A DNA stretch of 64,000 nucleotides from Akebia trifoliata (Eukaryota > Streptophyta > Magnoliopsida > Ranunculales > Lardizabalaceae). The position numbers and the translations under genes were made by a program. Where the stretch lies: the NCBI GenBank assembly GCA_017979445.1, contig CM030714.1, positions 5,022,001 to 5,086,000 of the forward strand, written 5' to 3'. The notes beneath the pieces were generated by a model, which was not told where the DNA came from, searched no databases, and saw only the letters and a list, made by a program, of their open reading frames with translations. This document shows positions 62,601 to 64,000 of this stretch, in pieces; positions within the stretch are counted from its first letter, which is position 1; the number at the start of each line of letters is the position of its first letter.

Positions 62601-63032
62601 ATGAATATTTGTTACCTTTATTGGCAGTTTTCAATCCAGGAATATTTTGTATAAAATGACCAGTATTTTACTTACTAAGTCCCTACAATTTAAAGTGGGC
62701 ATTCTGCAGATTCTAAGTTCCATTAACGTAGTGAGTGATAAACAATTGCATAACCCAACTAAGATATATAAGCTGCTGCTCACCGGAATGACTGAGTAGA
62801 AACCATTGGGAATCGATCCAGAAAATGTCCCAGTGGTCCAGAGAATTTGTGATGCTGTCTGAAATGACAGCTCATCTTGCTCAGAGCCGCAAGCTGAATC
62901 TTTATTACTCAAAGTCTCTTCTTGAGAAACTAGTGAAATAGATCGCAATCTTTCCATAAAATCCGATGGCCACCAAGTAGTATTCGAAGGCCCTGGTTCT
63001 AATGGCCCTGCATCTTCTCTTGTCTCCTCCAT
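32955..63032 (-). CDS. Raf-like MAPKKK with EDR1 domain; 16 coding exons over 30 kb
   Basis: Spliced gene: 63032-62784, 61955-61752, 59857-59666, 59552-59293, 52075-51953, 51684-51595, 44522-44427, 42074-41988, 41853-41733, 40595-40307, 37680-37557, 37463-37444, 37175-37019, 33576-33288, 33207-33135, 33037-32955. All junctions are GT-AG, phases agree, and the sum is 2457 nt (818 residues plus stop). Residues about 55-300 are an EDR1 regulatory domain, followed by a Ser-rich linker and a kinase domain from about 565. The kinase shows GIGFFGEV, VAIK (K589), alphaC E607, HRD (D685), KSAN and DFG (D703), all intact. Such cytosolic kinases act in hormone, stress or defence signalling. The N-terminus resembles what I recall of the Arabidopsis RAF13/14/15 subgroup (inference). 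An in-frame TAA lies 12 nt before the ATG, supporting the start. Introns reach 7.2 kb and are full of transposons. Confidence 0.93.
33135..33207 (-). CDS. Kinase exon 15
   Basis: Encodes VIYAVANEGSRLEIPEG and PLGKLIA, the subdomain X region. Acceptor TTCAG and donor GTCTTC. Introns of 80 and 97 nt flank it. Confidence 0.93.
33288..33576 (-). CDS. Kinase exon 14: catalytic and activation loops
   Basis: Holds the catalytic loop HRDLKSAN (D685), DFGLSR (D703), an activation segment with TEVPMRDSSCAGTPEWMAPE, and SFGVLMWELCTLNRPWEGVP. Acceptor ATGAAG, donor GTGAGT. All catalytic residues are intact. Confidence 0.96.
33577..35570. other. Left part of kinase intron 13
   Basis: Intronic sequence without recognised elements. 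Short hairpin GCTCAGGTGTA/TACACCTGAGC lies at about 34651-34684. Confidence 0.4.
35577..35966. mobile_element. Non-autonomous TIR element, family I, copy 2
   Basis: The left end GGTTGCATGGACTGAAGGAC pairs with the reverse complement of the right end, GGTTACATGGACCAAAGGAC. It is similar along its length to 4955-5310. It lies in kinase intron 13 and its right end runs into a long (TA)n. Confidence 0.7.
35957..36000. repeat. (TA)n microsatellite
   Basis: About 21 TA units between the family I and family H elements. Confidence 0.95.
36001..36339. mobile_element. Foldback MITE, family H, copy 3
   Basis: The left arm GGCAGCCAACTATTTGGACA with TGTGTTTTGTCTTATATGGG pairs with the right arm CCCATATAAGACAAAACACG and TTGGCCAAATATTTGGTTGCC. 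Internal arms GGGCTGATTTTTGGTGAGGA/CACCAAAAATCAGCCCATTC match copies at 7440 and 8101. Confidence 0.82.
36500..36725. mobile_element. Palindromic MITE in kinase intron 13
   Basis: The left arm AACACATGATCCCAACCCT (about 36545) pairs with AGGGTTGGGATCATGTGTTT (about 36669). GACTCCTAAGAATGAATCAT pairs with ATGACTCATTCTTTGGAGTC. An inner pair AGATTCATCCTC/AAATCTCAACCATTGGAT is weaker. Target duplication not resolved. Confidence 0.7.
37019..37175 (-). CDS. Kinase exon 13: hinge and alphaD/E region
   Basis: Encodes TLFLGACTKPPHLSMVTEYM, then EMGSLYNLIHMSGQKKKLSW and RRRLKMLRDICR. Acceptor TTTCTTGCAG, donor GTGTGT. It starts with two bases that complete a Val codon begun in the microexon. Confidence 0.94.
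37444..37463 (-). CDS. Kinase exon 12: 20-nt microexon
   Basis: Twenty bases flanked by CTCCAG acceptor and GTATTC donor. With one base to finish Ser and one to start Val it encodes S-RLRHPN-V, exactly the segment missing between exons 11 and 13 and the invariant LxHPNV of Raf-type kinases. Intron lengths are 93 and 268 nt. Without it the kinase frame would break. Confidence 0.92.
37557..37680 (-). CDS. Kinase exon 11: Gly-rich loop and VAIK
   Basis: Encodes FFGEVFRGVWNGTDVAIKIF, then LEQDLTTENMEDFCNELYIL. It contains the ATP-binding Lys (K589) and alphaC Glu (E607). Acceptor TTTTTAG, donor GTATCT. Confidence 0.95.
38320..39240 (+). pseudogene. RTE-type LINE fragment, RT to 3' end
   Basis: Plus-strand frames give YMVYMDLEKAYDKVHRQLIW (about 38333-38392), the plant RTE RT motif. 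Decayed blocks of the same ORF follow: a VDETR-like piece at 38595 and a RPAMPFGARAEA-like stretch near 38895. The end GCTGACCCGACATCTTTGGG, ATAAGGCTTTGTTGTTGTTA and a GTT-rich tail (39205-39240) are typical of plant RTE 3' ends. Frameshifted throughout. It is antisense to the kinase, in intron 10. Confidence 0.82.
39241..40300. other. Unidentified part of kinase intron 10
   Basis: Contains an imperfect direct pair near 39325 and 39350 (GGAGCCTTCCAAC) and a local hairpin ATGGTGTTGGA/TCCAACACCAT at about 39989-40021. Two similar blocks (GGGACTATGTGATT... at 39630 and GGGACTATGAGATT... at 39820) suggest an unclassified repeat. No coding motif found. Confidence 0.4.
40307..40595 (-). CDS. Kinase exon 10: linker into kinase domain
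   Basis: Encodes a Ser-rich linker (SLPSSPNEF and nearby) then NKPLLPFQEWSIDFSELTVG and IRVGIG, the first half of the glycine loop. Acceptor TTGCTTCAG, donor GTAAGC. Confidence 0.93.
40596..41732. other. Kinase intron 9
   Basis: 1137-nt intron. No repeat or gene recognised. Confidence 0.5.
41733..41853 (-). CDS. Kinase exon 9: linker
   Basis: Encodes AVRAMNETLKQNRLPKEQ and a Ser/Asn-rich stretch ending SSSDPRNN. Acceptor GTCAAG, donor GTATGC. Confidence 0.88.
41988..42074 (-). CDS. Kinase exon 8: linker
   Basis: Encodes SDGASTSETRRIRRRSISIT and PEIGDDIV. The RRRSIS sequence is a plausible basophilic kinase site. Acceptor ATTACAG, donor GTTTGA. Confidence 0.88.
42075..44426. other. Kinase intron 7
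   Basis: 2352-nt intron. I see short A/T homopolymers (for example 43548-43558) but no recognisable element or coding motif. Confidence 0.45.
44427..44522 (-). CDS. Kinase exon 7: linker
   Basis: Encodes PEHPLFRARGRSMLGGDRQS and FREYADDMAAS. Acceptor TTTTGCAG, donor GTCTTT. A 3.15-kb LTR-type element begins only about 380 bp upstream in the preceding intron. Confidence 0.88.
44900..48052 (+). mobile_element. 3.15-kb LTR-type element (probable solo LTR) in kinase intron 6
   Basis: It starts TGTAACACCCCGAA and ends GGGGCGCCACA, and is bounded by a perfect 5-bp target duplication CAAAC (44895-44899 and 48053-48057). TG...CA ends plus a 5-bp duplication indicate a retrotransposon LTR. No gag-pol is present, so a solo LTR or LARD-like unit is most likely. 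Long LTRs beginning TGTAACACCCCG suggest a Ty3 lineage (inference). A TATA box (TTTATATAAATAAAA, about 45478) and the downstream GC-richer stretch look like the LTR promoter and leader. The 122-codon frame at 45753-46121 lies in that leader and has no known domain. Confidence 0.82.
45640..46050. repeat. Imperfect tandem repeats in the LTR leader
   Basis: TCAAAAATCAGCCG occurs at about 45713, 45885 and 46023. The first two are followed by TATxTxxATACGxxxATTTCG, ACCTCGGxTTTC and GGGTCAAACCGTCTT, and are spaced about 172 bp apart. The array accounts for the longest open frame in the element. Confidence 0.75.
48500..49030 (+). pseudogene. RTE-type LINE fragment, RT N-terminal part
   Basis: About 48523-48560 translates to SDDEEIKERWRGSS and about 48931-49010 to NQFDFMP*RSTIKTIFLCKL (one stop), matching the RTE patterns IKERWxxYFxxL and NQFGFMPGRSTxxAIxLLRxL. 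It covers the RT segment just before the one preserved at 38320. Antisense to the kinase, intron 6. Confidence 0.72.
49740..50470 (-). pseudogene. Unidentified coding-like block
   Basis: Two overlapping minus-strand open frames (123 and 139 codons) in different phases, longer than expected in this AT-rich sequence. Alternative frames read QQWDKSLSEYCSTSKSLWVE and LFDLSEYQPICRQLLA, which look protein-like. I do not recognise a family. It may be a captured gene fragment or chance. Confidence 0.3.
51595..51684 (-). CDS. Kinase exon 6: linker
   Basis: Encodes LSHSEPNIANTFWRRSRRKA and IAEQRTASS. Acceptor GATGCATCAG is chosen over the AG nine bases further in, because it keeps SLSHSEPN in phase. 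Confidence 0.86.
51953..52075 (-). CDS. Kinase exon 5: linker after EDR1 domain
   Basis: Encodes PEQDEVLHSYQRKLEASSNV, then LGPSLRNTMLRPTASMEGKL. Acceptor GATTGTAG, donor GTAATT. The intron before it is 7.2 kb and holds three LINE fragments. Confidence 0.86.
53565..54125 (-). pseudogene. L1-type LINE 3' fragment with zf-RVT
   Basis: The minus strand at about 54040-53950 gives REGESLDHILLYCEVAQKIW then DDFLSLFG, the LINE zinc-binding motif. A frameshifted WRERxxRIFEGKEQQ follows (about 53790-53840). The 3' end is near 53565-53590, next to a (TA)n. Same strand as the kinase, intron 4. Confidence 0.75.
54412..57420 (-). pseudogene. 5'-truncated L1-type LINE, RT to 3' end
   Basis: The largest LINE in the window. 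In order on the minus strand: SWRQKSKVMWLKEGDNNT (about 57160); NGDNALRPDAFSMVFFKSFW through VALIPKK and LRPISLV (about 56860-56640); ILDGVWIANECVYSRMKKGE (about 56540); NGSPVDFVRSLKGLRQGDPL (about 56340-56280); a damaged FxDD box read as FIYDT (about 56140); LPLKGRKETLIKSTCLVFQS (about 55860); and the zinc-binding CFLCKSDGESNNHIFIPCSF (about 54870-54930). It ends TTTATCTATCAAAAAAATG (54412). The endonuclease is missing, and stops, shifts and the lost catalytic Asp make it inactive. Confidence 0.88.
57440..57632 (+). mobile_element. Possible solo LINE 3' end
   Basis: A pyrimidine-rich run ending TTTGAATGAATAAATTATAC and TTATTAAAAAAAAAA resembles the 3' UTR and tail of a plant LINE. It lies opposite in strand to the adjacent LINE. 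No coding motif. Confidence 0.35.
58175..58690 (-). pseudogene. L1-type LINE 3' fragment
   Basis: The minus strand reads HHKMVVPNRSIICKSPEQVN (about 58660-58600), a degraded zf-RVT motif, and ends ATTAATAAATTTTTATCTTT plus a short A run at about 58175. It is homologous to 60230-60920 (both contain GGTGATTxAGxTGAT preceded by ACCATAAAATGG/ATAGAATGATG on the minus strand). Confidence 0.55.
58758..59095. repeat. Tandem duplication, about 2 x 180 bp, next to exon 4
   Basis: GGAGATTGTTCAATAAAGTC starts a copy near 58758 and its near-identical GGGAGATTGTTCAATAAAGTC starts another near 58944. Both continue through TTGCAAGATTTAG/TTAGAAGATTTAG and AATTCAACTTTGAAC-type sequence. It lies about 200 bp from exon 4 in intron 4. 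Confidence 0.8.
59293..59552 (-). CDS. Kinase exon 4: EDR1 domain, C-terminal part
   Basis: Encodes GLPSDGAIELTDSYKHMSVI, VVLNSVELLVDLMRFPGQLV and an acidic SDSAENDSCDSPLEPNSPLY end. Acceptor GTTGTCAG, donor GTAAGC. Confidence 0.93.
59595..59616. repeat. (TA)n microsatellite in intron 3
   Basis: About 11 TA units within a 113-nt intron, so length changes here could approach the minimum intron size. Confidence 0.9.
59666..59857 (-). CDS. Kinase exon 3: EDR1 domain
   Basis: Encodes VSDFYKRPNSELSPAKAALE through GVQLLGQIRHGSCRSRAILF to GLESRLMV. Conserved HGSCRxRAILFKVLAD and LESRLMVG patterns identify the EDR1 domain. Acceptor TGTACAG, donor GTAAAA. Confidence 0.95.
60230..60920 (-). pseudogene. 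L1-type LINE 3' fragment
   Basis: Minus-strand frames give MIPKPCVICNALEQ and, one frame over, ESNHLIIHKFASKVWS (about 60790-60700), the zinc-binding CxxC...HxxxxH region of plant LINEs. Decayed C-terminal sequence follows. Same strand as the kinase, in intron 2. Confidence 0.6.
61752..61955 (-). CDS. Kinase exon 2: EDR1 domain
   Basis: Encodes EKKLKEVFDSIPSPDELYAL, GAEGLRADIILVDAEKDKKL and LKQLIVALVKGLNSNPAAMI. Acceptor TTTCGTAG, donor GTAAGT. Confidence 0.94.
61956..62783. other. Kinase intron 1
   Basis: 828-nt intron. No repeat recognised. Confidence 0.5.
62784..63032 (-). CDS. Kinase exon 1: start and beginning of EDR1 domain
   Basis: Begins METREDAG-like (MEETREDAGPLEPGPSNTTW) and ends IPNGFYSVIP, which joins directly to exon 2. 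No transmembrane segment or signal peptide. The donor is GTGAGC. A TAA four codons upstream in frame supports this ATG. Confidence 0.92.
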
Positions 63033-63759
63033 CTTCTTGAAGCTTTAAATATAAAACCATTTCGCCCCACCACTCACCCCATATAGGACAGTTTGAATCA
63101 GAAAGAAATTCTCAGAAGACAGAAAGTAGGCCTATGAATTCCTAGTACTTCGACGTTGACGTCCTTGACCTGAAGGTCATATGACCTGCAAAAGAGAAAC
63201 CAATGTCTTCACTTAATTCTTGAGCAAACACAAGGAAACAAATCTTATTTTGTAAATATCAGCAATATTTTCAAAGGTGTTTCTCGGAGCAAGTATTATT
63301 CAAAATATTTTGCGCCTTATCCAAAAAGCCTAAAGCTCGATTCTTACAAAACATTTCTGAGACTTTGAAAAAGGTGAATCCCCGAGATTTCTACTCATTT
63401 TTCAAGCTTCATATCATAGGCATACAATTCTTGTGCATGTGTTGGCGGTGGCTGGTTTATTAGAGCTTAAAAAATTCAGTTGTATTTTCAGTTTTTGTTT
63501 CCATTATAACACAGATATAAATATAAGCTATTCTAGACTAAATAATATCAAGAAAAAAACCATTTCTTTCACCCAAATCAAGTGCATCAGCATTTTTTCA
63601 CTTTTTTTTAGTAGGTTTAAGTGTAAAGGTGGTTTCAATCCTAGGTCCATCATACTACAACAGACTTTCCCACCTTCACCGGATGACACCTTCTCAAATT
63701 GCATTTATTTACTAAATTCATCCTATTTTTTATTTATAAAATTCTTTAAAAAAAGACTT
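63033..63759 (-). promoter_or_regulatory. Kinase 5' UTR and upstream region
   Basis: On the minus strand CTCTTTTGCAG followed by GTCATATGACC (about 63176-63196) is a good acceptor, so a 5' UTR intron is likely. The matching donor and the first non-coding exon were not located. No TATA box could be assigned. The 132-codon plus-strand frame near 63433-63831 ends inside a SINE and is not a gene. Confidence 0.4.
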
Positions 63760-63896
63760 TTTTTTATAGGTAAGCCTGTTTTTAATGAGTTCAACACTCG
63801 GTGCTGGCGGGATTTGAACCCAGGTCTCTAGTATCATCACCCACCCAGGTCTCTAGTATCATCACCCAAAGACTACTAAGCTAGCTGGCACCTGCT
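63760..63896 (-). mobile_element. tRNA-derived SINE with perfect 12-bp target duplication
   Basis: On the minus strand the A box TAGCTTAGTAG (63883-63873) and the B box GGGTTCAAATCCC (63821-63809) are the polymerase III promoter of a tRNA-type SINE. The 3' end reads GGCTTACCTATAAAAAAA. AAAAAAAGACTT flanks both sides (63748-63759 and 63897-63908), proving L1-style insertion. A 25-bp tandem duplication (starts 63819 and 63844) between the boxes widens their spacing. Confidence 0.88.
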
Positions 63897-64000
63897 AAAA
63901 AAAGACTTCTCATGAGGTTTATGCATTGTGCCTATCATGCTTTAGGACATTGAAGCATTTTGGGACATTACTTCACATTTAAAAACATAGAATATAAACA

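Noticed and set aside
63433..63831. 132-codon plus-strand frame
   Set aside because: Runs into the antisense of the SINE B box; composition is AT-driven (Phe, Asn, Ser, Lys).
1..64000. A previously undescribed multi-gene system
   Set aside because: Only three unrelated host genes are present; the rest is transposon-derived. The nearest to novelty is the shared-core hairpin element family.

Overview
The window is nuclear DNA from a flowering plant. The evidence is AT-rich sequence with long introns, three plant gene families (ALOG/LSH, PADRE/DUF4228 and an EDR1-domain Raf-like MAPKKK), and a typical plant transposon mix. A eudicot, perhaps woody because of the TE-bloated introns, is my inference; the sequence does not identify the species.

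Layout: (1) 1-421 is a near-intact miniature LTR element (TRIM). (2) 1823-2347 (+) is a single-exon ALOG/LSH transcription regulator. (3) 3.9-10.6 kb appears to be one badly decayed Copia retrotransposon on the minus strand, with LTR/PBS/gag at 10.1-10.6 kb, an RT fragment at 6.6-7.0 kb and YVDD RT/RNase H at 4.0-4.6 kb. It is broken up by a hAT element, three foldback/TIR elements and a minisatellite-bearing element. (4) 10.9-31.6 kb is transposon-rich: a second TRIM-like element, L1-type LINE fragments, a hAT element with a long-TIR Mutator-like element nested inside, a CACTA-type miniature element, and many small snap-back elements, eight of them between 23.6 and 31.6 kb. The one gene here is a PADRE-domain protein at 25737-26225 (-). 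(5) 32955-63032 (-) is one roughly 30-kb gene for a Raf-like MAPKKK. I reconstructed 16 coding exons (818 codons plus stop) with consistent splice phases, including a 20-nt microexon in the kinase domain. Its introns hold most of the remaining repeats: a 3.15-kb TG...CA element with a perfect 5-bp target duplication, five L1-type LINE fragments, two RTE-type LINE fragments and several MITEs. (6) 63760-63896 (-) is a tRNA-derived SINE with a perfect 12-bp target duplication, upstream of the kinase start.

The three host genes are unrelated in pathway and are not an operon: a developmental regulator, a stress-response protein of unclear biochemistry, and a signalling kinase. I found no CRISPR array, no rRNA or tRNA gene, and no biosynthetic or defence cluster. 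The most unusual material is the dense family of hairpin elements sharing a core but not their termini, the nested hAT/Mutator-like element with an internal 7-copy repeat, and the microexon.
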